64,000 bases of DNA from Zea mays (GCF_902167145.1 NC_050105.1:137129988-137193987), one strand, 5' to 3'. Positions 1-10,403 are shown, numbered from the stretch's first letter. Made by a program: numbers and translations. Notes: generated by a model not told the origin, from the letters alone.

Positions 1-84
1 TGGTTTTATCTCAAAACTGCAAAAATACTTTGCTTCCAAACACCCCCTTAATTTTTTTTGTTTCTGGCATTTTCTTCATTGCAG

Positions 85-2411
85 AGAGGTGCAATAGACG
101 AGAAGATAAAAAAGAAAGAGGAGATGGAACAATTTGAGGTAAACTTCTGTTGTATATCTATTGCTTATTGATTGATCAGACTGGAACAGATAAGTATATC
201 TATGCTGTTTATCCCATTTTTCTACTTTTTAGGTTGAGCTTAAAGCAATGCGTGAGGCTGCGGAATGGAGACGAATACAAGGTAAACTAATGCCATATCA
301 AGAGCAAAATTCCAAAATAAACTTAGATATAATTTGATGCTATGTACTGTAGCGTGTAGCAACCAGCAACATTTTTTGGGGGTACAAATTTCAATCTGCA
401 GCTGTACTTTATATGACGAAGATCTAACTGCCTGCTATGTATTTTTTTTTCGAAAAACGCAGGAGAACTGCGCCTCATTATATTAAGAAGGAAAAAGGGG
501 TCTAAGGAGACCATGTACAATAGGACAGACTTTCTTACGGAGGCCGAAAAACCAGAAAACCAAAATAATCCATCTGAGACAACAAACTACTACTGGTCTA
601 AACTCCCTCCGAGGCTAAACCTCAAGCAGGGGGCAGACAGATAGGAAAGATCTTTAGCCTCAGCCATTTCCCGCATCTATCTTTCCTCCAGAGCCATCCT
701 AATGGCTAAAGACACATTAGGATTCCAGTTATCAAAGACACATTTGTTGCGGTGGTTCCAAATAATGTAGGCCCCCAAAGCAAGCAGAGAATTGAGCCCC
801 TTTCTAACCAGACCTCTGACCAAAGAAGAGGCTTCTTCCCACCCGCTCATGAAGGAGGACAAACCAAGTTGAGGGGCAAGCCTTTGAAGGTCGAAAGTCC
901 TCAGCAGCTGAAACCAGAAAATCCTTGAGAAAACACAGGATACCAGGAGATGGTCTAATCAAACCTATGTATTCCTATCCAGAATATTGCTTAGGCAAAC
1001 AATGCAACATTGTTAAATTAACTATCATAGTAAAAAATGATATTTTTTTGTCTATGATTACATACTAGCTTCCAAATCAAACACTGTTGGATGGGCCTCT
1101 CGCTTCTCCATAAAGCTTGAATTATAAGATAAAGCAAATTTCACACACTTGCAGTGATTGAGGGCCTTTAGCCCTGTGCACTAATACACTTTAACTACTA
1201 TAAGATGTTGTAACCTCTTTTTTCATTTTTCTCTGTCTGCTTGTGCTCCCAGATTTGATGGACGTGATTTCGTTGATTATTTTTGTTCAAAGTTTGTCAT
1301 ACTCTCTCTTTGCTTTCAGGTGTATCACTCGCAGGTGATGATGAACTTTTAGCAGGTCCAAAAGAGTCACAGAGACCTACGAGAGATGAATGGATGACCA
1401 CATTGCCACCTGAGAGAAAAGTAAATGATAGAAATATTTACTTGTGTAATTGTTTTATCTACAACCCACCAAAGTATGCTTACTTTATTGTGATATCTTA
1501 CATGTATGTAATTTTTTTTTACTTGTCACAGGCAGGAGTGCCAATGCATTCAACTACATCATTTAGTATGAATGGTAAAGAAGGACGTGGAGACACAAGT
1601 GTCTGGACTGATACCCCTCTTGATAGAGCACAAAAAGCACAACAAAGGTATGCTTACTGAAAACAAGGGATTTTTATCGAACTACGCAGGCGTGTCATTT
1701 CACCAATAGAGAAAAAGAGTACAATAACAAGGAGAAAACAGCCCTATCCAAAACATGCGCCACACAAACCCGGTTCTCTGCAAACCATGTGCTACTGTAC
1801 TGACTAAAGAACATGACCAAGGGGATCAGACTGCCAATCAGAAAAAGGCACCAAGAGCTGCATAGCCTGCATTCATCAGCGACCTTGCGCAGAAGACTTT
1901 GAATATTAGCGGAAGCTCCCTCAAACACACAAGCACTCCTAAATTTCCGTACTTCCCAGGCCACCAAAATAATAAAACATGTGCGCATATTACTGACATT
2001 TCCATTTGTACTACGTGTTGTCCCCATTGCATCTTTAAACAACACCAAATGTACATGTGCTAATGGATTACGCTCTCTTGCAGCTATCTAGAAGCCTACA
2101 ATAAGACAAAGGCAATTGCAGAAGGCGACGACGTGAAGAGCAAGAACCCGGATGCTTCAATCGTAGATAAATACAACACCTCCAAACGATCAGTGTCCCT
2201 TGTGCAGAAGCACCGAGAGAGTAAAAAGGAGAAAAAGAAGCAAAAGCAGCAGGAGAAAGAGGAATGGGAGGGAAGCCACCCATGGAAGCCATGGGACCGG
2301 GAGAAGGATCTGTCTGCTGGGCGCCAGAATGTGGCCTTAGACGCAGAGAACATGTCGCAAGGATTATCTTCCCGTTTCGCATCTGGTGCTGTTCAGCGGA
2401 ACTTCCTGTGA
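85..2411 (+). CDS. GPALPP-motif (DUF3752) protein, last five exons, partial
   Basis: Five exons join in phase with GT-AG borders: 85-138, 233-281, 1320-1420, 1532-1647 and 2084-2411 (TGA stop). The 5' part lies outside the window. The product ends with the DUF3752/GPALPP signature: a DEWMTTLPPERK block, a DTSVWTDTPLDRAQKAQQ block, a lysine-rich KKEKKKQKQQEKEEW stretch, then HPWKPWDREKDL and the C-terminal SSRFASGAVQRNFL. Exon 2 ends in phase 1 and exon 3 supplies the two bases that complete Gly; exon 4 ends in phase 2 and exon 5 completes Ser. Known family: a conserved eukaryotic nuclear protein of poorly defined role; function here is not shown. Two introns carry LINE fragments, but no exon is damaged, so the gene looks functional. 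It is the only clearly intact host gene in the window. Confidence 0.85.
444..964 (-). mobile_element. 5'-truncated LINE in GPALPP intron
   Basis: The element lies antisense in the intron between exons 233-281 and 1320-1420. Its 3' end is the T-run near 444-450 followed by a LINE-type tail ending in CTGCG and TTTTTCGAAA on the minus strand. The minus strand at 677-862 encodes a piece typical of the C-terminal zf-RVT region of plant LINE reverse transcriptases (GAYIIWNHRNKCVFDNW). A 9-bp direct repeat, ctatgtatt, at 435-443 and 965-973 fits a target-site duplication. Only about 520 bp is left, so it is a dead-on-arrival copy. Confidence 0.75.
1671..2056 (-). mobile_element. Second LINE fragment in GPALPP intron
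   Basis: The minus-strand frame at 1695-2048 has the pattern of a plant LINE C-terminal region (ILVAWEVRKFRSACVFEGAS, then LLRKVADECRLCSS), with a LINE-like 3' tail near 1671-1700. It sits in the intron between exons 1532-1647 and 2084-2411 and stops about 30 bp before the acceptor. No target duplication was identified, and the right border is approximate. Confidence 0.55.
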
Positions 2412-2517
2412 GCTGTGTGGAAAGATACTCCTGGAGCTTGGTCTAATCGATGATTAATGTCCAGTTATTACATCCTGGTCGGCAGATGGCAAAGATAATG
2501 CTGACATATAAAAACGA

Positions 2518-3182
2518 GTTATGTTACCAAGGACCATCGTCCTGTAATATCGATCGTGCTTGTTGTGCTTATTTTCTCAGTGTATTATCGGGTGAGCTAA
2601 AATGGTGCCATAGTTTGTTCGTACGATACAATTACTTTTTTTTTCAACATGTATTAGGATTGTAATTTCTTTTTACTGATGCTAAAATGTCTAGCTCATG
2701 GGGTTGGGTTACCATCGGCGTTTTTGTTTTTTGTTTTTATTGAGCGAGGAATGGGGCATGGATTTTTGGATGGTAAACGTGGATACAACACATACCTTGT
2801 TAACTTTCATACATGTATGCCACCAAATGCTGAACCACCAGCTGCTGCTATATGGAGTATGGATTGTGAGGCCACATTGCAAATCGGGTAAGTTTAGGTT
2901 ATAGAACCAGAACACCACCATGATTGAATCTGAAAGCACCGGGCTATTAAAGCAATAATTGAACTCGTATGATCTGTGCATGCTACAGGTACCACCGGTT
3001 CGTTGCTCCTGAGGCAGCACAACAACCATGCCAAGAAGCAACAGTGAAGGACGATCGAGGGAACAGCTACTTTCATGCTCGGTTGGTCCCTGCTTTGACG
3101 ACTTGCTCGATCGATGGAATTCGAAGCAACTAATTAATAAAAATGCCGAACGTTCAGTATGCCAAACCATGCATGAAACTTA
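2518..3182 (+). repeat. Gene 3' flank, copy 1 of a split duplication
   Basis: This starts about 100 bp after the stop codon and probably includes the 3' UTR. Segment 2518-2797 recurs at 16058-16343, and segment 2819-3182 recurs at 42212-42360, both with a few percent differences. The second copy lacks about 220 bp present here between about 2895 and 3110. No coding potential is seen; the short frames across it are chance. Confidence 0.8.
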
Positions 3183-3183
3183 G

Positions 3184-3509
3184 GGCTGTTTGGAAGAGTT
3201 TCGTTTCAAAAATTTCAGGTTTATAGTAGATTCTTCTATCCAAACAGATCAAACTTCACGAGCTCTAGATTTAAAAAAATTTGAAATTGGAGGCCAATTT
3301 CATAAAATTTTCGAAGCTCCTCAAATGGTGTTTCAAAAACAACTTTTTATACTACCTCATGAAGTTATAGAAAAATTACCCACCATGCCACTATTTACAC
3401 GTTGTAACCCTTCGCATCTATTTATCTCTCATCCTATTTTTTTCCCTTATCTCTCCTCTCGTATCTTTTTTCTTTTCACGGTTGCTTCCCTGTTTCGTCA
3501 TGGCTAGAA
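3184..3509 (+). repeat. Candidate PIF/Harbinger terminal and subterminal region
   Basis: Right after a TTA (3180-3182 region) the sequence reads GGGCTGTTTGGAAGAG, which resembles the GGG(C/G)..GTTTGG ends of plant PIF/Harbinger and Tourist elements. The 300 bp after it are AT-rich without a credible gene. The second copy of the flank (42360) lacks this sequence, as expected for an insertion. I did not find the matching right-hand terminal repeat, so the boundary is tentative. Confidence 0.35.
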
Positions 3510-3638
3510 ATGTCCCTGCGTTCTGCACCGAGGAGATGGATCGCGAGCTCTTCCAGTGAGGAGTACCCATTGGGGCGGGCTTCACCACCGCCGGGCATGG
3601 CCGGGGCGCCACATCTACGGGCCACGCAGCCGCCCCCG

Positions 3639-4010
3639 CGGATCCTGGCCGAGCCGCTGCTGGGCTTGGTCGCGGCGCCTCCGCAGCCGCCCCCGCGGAT
3701 CCTGGCCAAGGCATCGCCGCCGCGGAGCTTGGTCGCGGCGCCACTGCATCCGACCCCGCGTATCCTGGTCGAGGCGTCGCCGCCGCTGGGCTTGGTCGTG
3801 GCGCCTCCGCCGCCGCCCCCGCGGGTCCTGGCCGAGGCGTCGCTGCCGCGGAGCTTGGTCACGGCGCCTCCGCACCCGACCCCGCGTATCCTGGCCGAGG
3901 CATCGCCGCCGTGGTGCTTGGTCATGGCGCCTCTGCAGCCACCCCCGCGGGTCCTGGCCGAGGCGTCGCCGCCGCGGGGCTTGGTCGCGGCACCTCCGCC
4001 ATGGGGCACT
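3639..4010 (+). repeat. GC-rich 63-bp tandem repeat (about six units)
   Basis: A 63-bp unit repeats about six times (the first unit is 57 bp), each containing a gatcctggcc/ggtcctggcc box and a cttggtc-gcg box. Units alternate between two subtypes (ccgaccccgcg and ccgcccccgcg endings), a 126-bp higher-order period. Because 63 is a multiple of 3, several frames stay open, including a + strand frame 3510-4211 with a 21-residue proline/alanine-rich repeat and a minus-strand frame 3476-4009. I cannot decide whether any frame is a real exon, so I call only the repeat. Confidence 0.8.
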
Positions 4011-4171
4011 CAGCCGCTACCGCGGGGATTAGGCGGAGGGGCACTTTTATGTATTAGAATAATCTTTTGTAATATACTATACTATTCGAGTTATGTCCAG
4101 TTTCAGTTTGCTCACAAAGTGTTGTCTGTATGGGCTTTGCATTTGCTAAACTGTAATAAGGTGATGTGGCC

Positions 4172-5214
4172 TTATCTTGATGACCCTTTACCTCCTCTTG
4201 AAGACTGCTAATATGTTTTTCCATTTCTTTCATGTTTGACTGTGCCAGTTCCAGCATCTTATCAAGTTCTGAAGGCCTCTTCGCCTCCTGTGCAGCATGC
4301 AAGCTTCTTTCATCCTTCAGCTCTTCAAGTTTACGAAGCATATCTGCTGATGAATCCAATTCAGCTTCAATTTCTTTAATCCTCTTTTTTGAGGTTTCAA
4401 GATCAGAACCCAGCTCCTTCAGCGACTCTGTTGCTTCAGCCAGCTCCTTATCTTTCATAGAAAGAGAGCTTTGAGCTTCTTGTAGAGAACTGTAGTGCAT
4501 GCTCTGTTTGTTTTCATAGAAACACTAGCTGCTTTTGTCTGATAAGCTTCTAGATCATCAGAGAGCTACGAAGCCTTGCTTATGTACTGCTCAAGTTCTT
4601 CTTCAACCCCCTTGAGCTTTTCATATGTGATGTTCAGCTCCTGCTCCAGCTCCTGTGTCCGAGAGTATGCACCTTCAGCATGAGTCTTTGATGTGTGAAG
4701 CAGATCTTCCAGCTCCAGACTTATTTACTGAACTGAATGCGCTTGTTCTTGATGCTCTGAACATTTATCAGTCAGCTCCTTGACTTCTTTGCTAAACTGA
4801 ATACGCTCTTTCAGCAACACTATTTCTTCACTTGATGCGACTAATTTATTCTCAATCTCACTGAGTTGTTGCTCAAGGTCTGAGCCTTTCTTCTCAGCAG
4901 CTTTGACACTTGCCTCAGCTTCTTTTAGCTCTAGGTTGAGTGCCTCTTCAGCTGCACGCATTGCCTGTATTTGTGCTTCAAGCTGATTGAGAGAGTTCAG
5001 ATTCAGCTCCAACTCTTCAGCTGCACGCATTGCCTGTATTTGTGCTTCAAGCTGATTGAGAGAGTTCAGATTCAGCTCCAAACAAATACGCATTGCCTGT
5101 ATTTGTCCTTCAAGTTATCAGCATCCTGGGAGGCAACCTTCTGTTCCAAATCTGCCACTTGTGACTTTGACAGCTCCAGTGCCTCAATACGCAGCACATT
5201 AATGTTTTCAGGAT
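4172..5214 (-). pseudogene. Fragment of a long coiled-coil protein gene (At2g32240-like)
   Basis: The minus strand encodes a heptad-rich coiled coil in pieces: an upstream part (LELSKSQVADLEQKV), a middle (KEAEASVKAAEKKGSDLEQQ), then RTQELEQELN and ELAEATESLKELGSDLETS. The pattern matches the plant myosin-heavy-chain-like/EEA1-like coiled-coil proteins of the Arabidopsis At2g32240 type, from memory. It is disabled by several frame changes and an in-frame TAG near 4567, and similarity stops abruptly at about 4172. No start, end or introns of a full gene are seen. It lies between a PIF-like end and a PIF transposase, so capture by that element is possible. Confidence 0.6.
4944..5107 (-). repeat. 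69-bp in-frame tandem duplication in coiled-coil fragment
   Basis: A 69-bp unit starting at 4944 repeats at 5013, followed by a partial third unit with a 6-bp shortening (acgcattgcc at about 5088). On the minus strand it encodes a 23-residue block containing LNSLNQLEAQIQAMRAAEE twice. The two complete copies are almost identical, so the duplication is recent. Confidence 0.8.
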
Positions 5215-5277
5215 ACTATTTTCCCTTGACATGAAAGATATGATGGAGTACTATAACTTTGTTTTTGTAAATTGCAG

Positions 5278-6568
5278 TTACATGAAGATGACATCTCTAC
5301 GGATACTGACGAGGATACCGAGGTTTTTATGCATATTTGTTTGGTAGGAACACAGATTCCTACAACTTATATTGACATGTACGTCGACAAGAATCCAATT
5401 AGAACATCAACATTGAGTGGATGGGATGGTTGAACGAGACACTAAACACTCCGGGTGAATGTCATTCACAGCTTCGTATGTGCACAGAGATATTTATGGA
5501 CCTCCATGATATATTGGTGCAAAGGTACGGCTTACAAGCTTCGTTGCATGTGAGCACATATGAGAGCGTAGCCATTTTCTTATTCATCTGTGGTGGCAAT
5601 GAGTCTAATTAATAGAAGAAGTCAAAATCGGTTCAAGCATTCAGGTGAAACAATTAGTAGAAAATTTAAAGAGGTCCTCAATGCTATAATGGCTATGGGA
5701 AAAGATTTCCTAATGCCAAAAAATTCAAATTTTCCAGAAGTTCACATGAGAATAAGAGACGACAGAAAGGCTTACCCACACTTTAAGGATTGTATTGGTG
5801 CACTTGATGGTACGCATATTCGGGTATGTCTTCCACCAGATGACCAAGTAAGATATATTGGAAAATCAGGAATACCCACGCAAAATGTTTTGGCTGTATG
5901 TGACTTCGACATGCACTTTACTTATGTGTCGACGGGGCAGCCAGGATCTATGCATGACACAAGTGTCTTATACAGTGCAATAAAAGTTGATGAAAAATTC
6001 TTTCCACACCCACCAAGAGGTAATGCGTCTTAAATGTTTTTCCTTAATTTGCAATATCAATATACAATTATAAGAACTTGTTTCATCCTTTTCGCTTGTA
6101 GGAAAGTACTATGTTGTCGATGCAGGATATCCTAACCGTCCTGGTTACTTAGCACCATACAAAGGTGAAAGATATCACATGCCTGAATGGCATAGAGGTA
6201 TGGAACCAAGAACTCCTAAAGAAAAATTCAATCGTGTTCATTCGTCCATACGTAATGTCATCGAGAGATCATTCGGAGTACTAAAAATGAAGTGGCAAAT
6301 TTTATACAACATGCCTCCGTACTCCATGTACAAGCAAAAAATGATTGTTGTTGCTACGATGGTCCTTCATAATTTCATACGAGAGCATAGGATAGAAGAC
6401 TTGGACTTCGCTCAATTTGATCGTGATCCGGATTATGTTCCAACGATCCCAGAAAGATATAGCAAATTTGCAATAGGCTTCGATGGCTTTACGACTATGC
6501 CTAATGCACCAACTATGGACATGTTTCGTGATGCACTAGCCACACAACTTGCTCTTGCTTGGAATTAA
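5278..6568 (+). pseudogene. PIF/Harbinger transposase (DDE_Tnp_4), two frameshifts
   Basis: The exon before the intron runs from about 5278 (after an attgcag acceptor) to 6019; the intron is 6020-6101 (gtaatg...cttgtag); the last exon is 6102-6568 (TAA). The DDE catalytic residues are visible: D in GALDGTHIRV, D in GSMHDTSVL and E in NVIERSFGVLKMKWQ. The N-terminal helical domain precedes them. Two defects break the frame: one base missing near 5420 (before the MGWLNETLN segment) and an extra TAAT duplicated in tandem near 5604-5611. The Myb-like partner protein usual in this superfamily is not seen. The right end of the element was probably moved beyond element A. Confidence 0.8.
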
Positions 6569-6717
6569 ATTTGTACCATATTCAAATTTTACATACATTC
6601 ATATACATTGTAAATGTTTCCATGAAGACTTGACAATATTACAAGTTATCGTTATATTGGTGTGTATTATTTTATATTAGAATGCTATCTGTTTACAACA
6701 ATCACCGTGCATATTAG
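6569..6717. other. AT-rich DNA before element A
   Basis: No gene is visible. The stretch acaacaatcaccgtg at about 6697 recurs just across element A at about 15694, so the target held a short tandem repeat before insertion. Confidence 0.5.
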
Positions 6718-7966
6718 TGAAAGGGAAATGTGCCCTTGGGCCATTTCTAAGTATTTTGGTGATTGAGTGTCAACACAAGTGCTTAAATGTGAATCTATGC
6801 CCATAAATGGACAAAGTGCAAATCAAGAGCAAAGGTATGTTTCTATGTCTTAGTACATTGGTTTTGTGTACTAATATACTTGTCTAAGTATCAGAAACAG
6901 GAAGAATAGAAAAGAGAAGGGTTGGCTGTGTACAGCCAAAAGGCTGTTTCGGTCTGGGACACCGGACTGTCCGGTGGTGCACCAGACAGTGTCCGGTGCG
7001 CCAGGTTGCCTCGAGCGAAGTGGCCGCTCTCGGGAATTCGCCGACGGCGTACGGCTAAAATTCACCGGACTGTCCGGTGTGCACCAGACTGTCCGGTGAA
7101 CCAACGATCGGCCGGGCCAACGGTCGGCCGCGCGATCTGCGCGGGACACGTGGCCGAGCCAACGGTCGGAAGGGGGCACCGGACTGTCCGGTGTGCACCG
7201 GACATGTCCGGTGCGCCAACGGCTCCCGCATCTGCAACGGTCGGCTTCGCCATTTAAGGAAGGGAATCGGGCACCGGACAGTGTCCGGTGTGCACCGGAC
7301 TGTCCGGTGCGCCCGACGACAGAAGGCAAGGATGGCCTTCCAGATTTGTTCTCAACGGCTCCTAGCTGCCTTGGGGCTATAAATGGGACCCCTAGGCGCA
7401 TGGAGGAGAACACCAAGCAACCTTAGAGCATTCTTGATCATCCACACTCAGTCTTTGCGCATTCGTTTGTCATTTTCAGTGATTCGAGCTCCGTTCTAGT
7501 GAGAACTTTGAGATAGTCTTTTGAGCTCGATTCTTGGCCGTGTGTGTGCGCATTTTGCTGTGGATTTGTGTGTGTTGCTTCCCTTCCTTACTCCGTGATT
7601 CTTTGTGAACATCAAAAGTGTAAGGGCGAAAGGCTCCAAGTTGTGGAGATTCCTCGCAAACGGGATATTGAAAAGAAAAGCATAACACTGTGGTATTCGA
7701 GTTGATCATTGGATCACTTGAGAGGAGTTGAGTGCAACTCTCGTCCGTTGGGACGCCACAACGTGGAGTAGGCAAGTTTTGTACTTGGCCGAACCACGGG
7801 ATAAATCACTGTGTCTTCTCTGTGTTGAATTCTTTGTGATTATCGTATTGTGCAAGACCTTCTCTCTAACCACTTGGTGATTATTGTGCTAACACTTAAT
7901 AAGTTTTTGTGGCTATAAGTTTAAGTTTCACAGGATCACCTATTCACCCCCCTCTAGGTGCTCTCA
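6718..7966 (+). repeat. Element A 5' LTR
   Basis: 1,249 bp. It contains eight palindromic modules of the form CACCGGACTGTCCGGTG or with a GGACAGTGTCC core between 6961 and 7308, a TATA box (tataaat, 7378-7384) in a GGGGCTATAAATGGGACCCC context, and the terminal CTCTCA at 7961-7966. Open frames inside it are products of the palindromes, not genes. Confidence 0.9.
7378..7384 (+). promoter_or_regulatory. LTR TATA box of element A
   Basis: tataaat flanked by GGGGC and GGGACCCC, downstream of the palindrome array. The same box is found in every Opie-like LTR here: 15096-15102 in A, 17047-17053 and 24823-24829 in B, and on the minus strand at 27340-27346 and 35137-35143 in C. Confidence 0.6.
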
Positions 7967-7968
7967 AT

Positions 7969-7980
7969 TGGTATCAGAGC
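7969..7980 (+). other. Primer-binding site (initiator tRNA-Met), element A
   Basis: TGGTATCAGAGC, two bases after the LTR end, complementary to the 3' end of plant initiator tRNA-Met as is usual for Copia elements. Confidence 0.9.
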
Positions 7981-8015
7981 CGTTCTCTTCACAAAGGGAC
8001 TAACCGCCCGAAGAG

Positions 8016-10403
8016 ATGGATCCCAAAGAGAAGGGAATCGTGATCAACAACAAGGAGAAGGAGTCCTTCGTCAACGAGCCAAGGGATGACAAGTCCAACG
8101 ACTCGGGCTCGGGCCACAGATGCAAAGATGGGAAGAAGAAGAAGACAAGACGCATCAAGGAGATCGTCTACTATGACAACGATGAGTCTACTTCCTCCCA
8201 AAAGGACGACGACCACAACGAATACGAGAGAAAGAAACCGGTCAATTCGAACTTTTCTTTTGATTACTCTCGTATTCCTCAAAGTACTAATGCTCATTTA
8301 TTATCTATTCCACTTGGTAAACCTCCTCATTTTGATGGAGAGGACTACAGATTTTGGAGTCACAAAATGCGTAGTCACTTGTTCTCTCTCCATCCTAGCA
8401 TATGGGAGATTGTAGAAAGTGGAATGCACTTTGATAGTACGGATAGTCCCATGTTTATTAATGAACAGATTCATAAAAATGCACAAGCTACTACTGTGTT
8501 GCTAGCCTCTTTGTGCAGGGACGAGTACCATAAGGTGAGCGGCTTGGACAATGCCAAGCAGATCTGGGACACCCTCAAGATCTCTCATGAGGGGAATGAT
8601 GTCACCTTACTCACCAAGATGGAGTTGGTGGAGGGCGAACTTGGACGGTTCGCAATGATAAGGGGCGAGGAGCCAACTCAAACATACAACCGGCTCAAGA
8701 CCCTTATCAACAAAATAAGGAGCTACGGAAGCACGCGATGGACGGATCACGACGTCGTCCGCCTAATGCTAAGGTCCTTTACTGTTCTTGATCCTCATTT
8801 GGTGAACAATATTCGTGAAAATCCTAGGTACACCAAGATGTCGCCCGAAGAAGTACTTGGAAAATTCGTTAGCGGGCGAATGATGATCAAGGAGGCAAGA
8901 TACGTGGACGACGCCTTGAATGGTCCGATCAACGAGCCGCAACCCCTTGCTCTCAAGGCAACGAGGAGCAAGGAGGCGCTACCGAGCAAGGTAGCGCAAG
9001 TTGAGGCGGCCGGGCTAAATAATGAGGAGATGGCCCTCATCATTAAGCGCTTCAAGACGGTGCTTAAAGGAAGCAAGGGACAGCCAAGCAAGACCAAAGC
9101 CAAGGGGAAGCGCTCGTGCTTCAAATGCGGTAAGATTGGTCATTTTATTGCTAACTGTCCCGACAATGATAGTGACCAGGAACACGGGAGCAAGAGGGAA
9201 AAGAAGAAGCATTACAGGAAGGCCAAGGGCGAGGCACATATCGGAAAGGAGTGGGATTCGGATTGCTCCTCCTCCGACTCTGACAATGAAGGACTCGCCG
9301 CCACTGCCTTCAACAAGTCATCCCTCTTCCCCAACGAACGTCACACATGCCTTATGGCAAGGGAGAAGAAGGTAAGTAATCAAAACAATGTCACTTATGA
9401 TTCTTCTAGTGATGATGAGTCTAGTGATGAAGAAATAGATTACTCTAGTTTGTTCAAGGGTATGGATAGAACTAAAGTAGATAAGATTAATGAATTGATT
9501 GATGCCTTGAATGAAAAGTATAGACTCTTAGAAAAACAAGAGGATCTTTTATATGAAGAGCATGACAAATTTGTAGAGGCTCAAAAATCTTATGCTTTAG
9601 AAGTTAAAAGAAATGAAGTGCTTTCTAGTGAATTATCTTCTTGTCATGAAACCATTGCTACTTTAAAGGGTATTAATAATGATTTGAATGCTAAACTAGA
9701 AGTGGCTAGTAAATCTAACTCTTGTGTAGAACATGTTATGGTTTGCACTAGGTGTAAAGATTTTAATGTTGATGCTTGTAGTAAACACCTAGTTTCAATT
9801 TCTAAATTGAATGATGAAGTGGCTAGTCTTAATGCCCAACTTAAGACTAGCAAAAGCGAATTTGATAAATTAAAATTTGCAAGGGATGCCTATACGATTG
9901 GTAGACATCCCTCAATTAAGGATGGACTTGGCTACAAAAGGGAAGCCAAGAACTTGACAAGCCATAAGGCTCCCATCTCCGCCAAGGAGAAAGGGAAGGC
10001 CCCTATGGCTACTAGTGCTAAAAAGAATCATGCCTTTCTGTATCATGATAGGAGACAAACTAGAAATGCTTATAGGAGTTATAATGCTTACGATGATTTT
10101 TCTCATGCTATGTTTGCTCCTAGTTCTTCATATGTGCATGATAAAAATGTTGATAGAAGGAATGTTGTTCATAATATGCCTAGGAGAAATGTTGTTAATA
10201 TTCCTAGGAAAGTTAATGAGCCTTCTACAATATATCATGCTTTGAATGCTTCCTTTGCAATTTGTAGAAAGGATAGAAAGGTGATTGCTAGGAAGTTAGG
10301 GGCAAAATGCAAGGGTGATAAAACTTGTATTTGGGTCCCTAAGACAATTGTGACTAACCTTGTAGGACCCAACAAGAGTTGGGTACCTAAGTCCCAAGCC
10401 TAA
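8016..10403 (+). CDS. gag: Element A gag (795 aa)
   Basis: Nucleocapsid/capsid protein of a Sirevirus-type Copia element, open throughout. Order: a charged N-terminal region rich in Asp/Lys/Ser, the Copia gag polypeptide (UBN2-like) region at roughly residues 90-300, a CCHC zinc knuckle C368-C371-H376-C381 (CFKCGKIGHFIANC), an acidic serine-rich linker, and a long coiled-coil C-terminal part of about 400 residues with a second cysteine cluster (CTRCKDFNVDAC). This is about twice the size of an ordinary Copia gag. The start is the first ATG 35 bp after the primer site. Pol lies in another frame, so it is not a simple fusion. Confidence 0.9.
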   Translation: MDPKEKGIVINNKEKESFVNEPRDDKSNDSGSGHRCKDGKKKKTRRIKEIVYYDNDESTSSQKDDDHNEYERKKPVNSNFSFDYSRIPQSTNAHLLSIPLGKPPHFDGEDYRFWSHKMRSHLFSLHPSIWEIVESGMHFDSTDSPMFINEQIHKNAQATTVLLASLCRDEYHKVSGLDNAKQIWDTLKISHEGNDVTLLTKMELVEGELGRFAMIRGEEPTQTYNRLKTLINKIRSYGSTRWTDHDVVRLMLRSFTVLDPHLVNNIRENPRYTKMSPEEVLGKFVSGRMMIKEARYVDDALNGPINEPQPLALKATRSKEALPSKVAQVEAAGLNNEEMALIIKRFKTVLKGSKGQPSKTKAKGKRSCFKCGKIGHFIANCPDNDSDQEHGSKREKKKHYRKAKGEAHIGKEWDSDCSSSDSDNEGLAATAFNKSSLFPNERHTCLMAREKKVSNQNNVTYDSSSDDESSDEEIDYSSLFKGMDRTKVDKINELIDALNEKYRLLEKQEDLLYEEHDKFVEAQKSYALEVKRNEVLSSELSSCHETIATLKGINNDLNAKLEVASKSNSCVEHVMVCTRCKDFNVDACSKHLVSISKLNDEVASLNAQLKTSKSEFDKLKFARDAYTIGRHPSIKDGLGYKREAKNLTSHKAPISAKEKGKAPMATSAKKNHAFLYHDRRQTRNAYRSYNAYDDFSHAMFAPSSSYVHDKNVDRRNVVHNMPRRNVVNIPRKVNEPSTIYHALNASFAICRKDRKVIARKLGAKCKGDKTCIWVPKTIVTNLVGPNKSWVPKSQA

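Noticed and set aside
2709..3170. Minus-strand 153-residue frame in the gene flank
   Set aside because: No homology, spans 3' flank sequence, and is not kept in the second copy, which has a 220-bp difference.
3476..4009. Minus-strand 177-residue frame and + strand arginine-rich frame over the 63-bp repeat
   Set aside because: Open in several frames at once because of GC-rich repetition; no homology recognised.
6961..7310. Regularly spaced palindromes that look like a CRISPR array
   Set aside because: Spacing is irregular, the spacers repeat between LTRs, and the array lies in LTRs of a plant retrotransposon.
6871..7416. Arginine/glycine-rich frames across the Opie LTRs (also at 14589, 16838, 24453)
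   Set aside because: They encode the palindrome in different frames, recur in every LTR and contain no domain.
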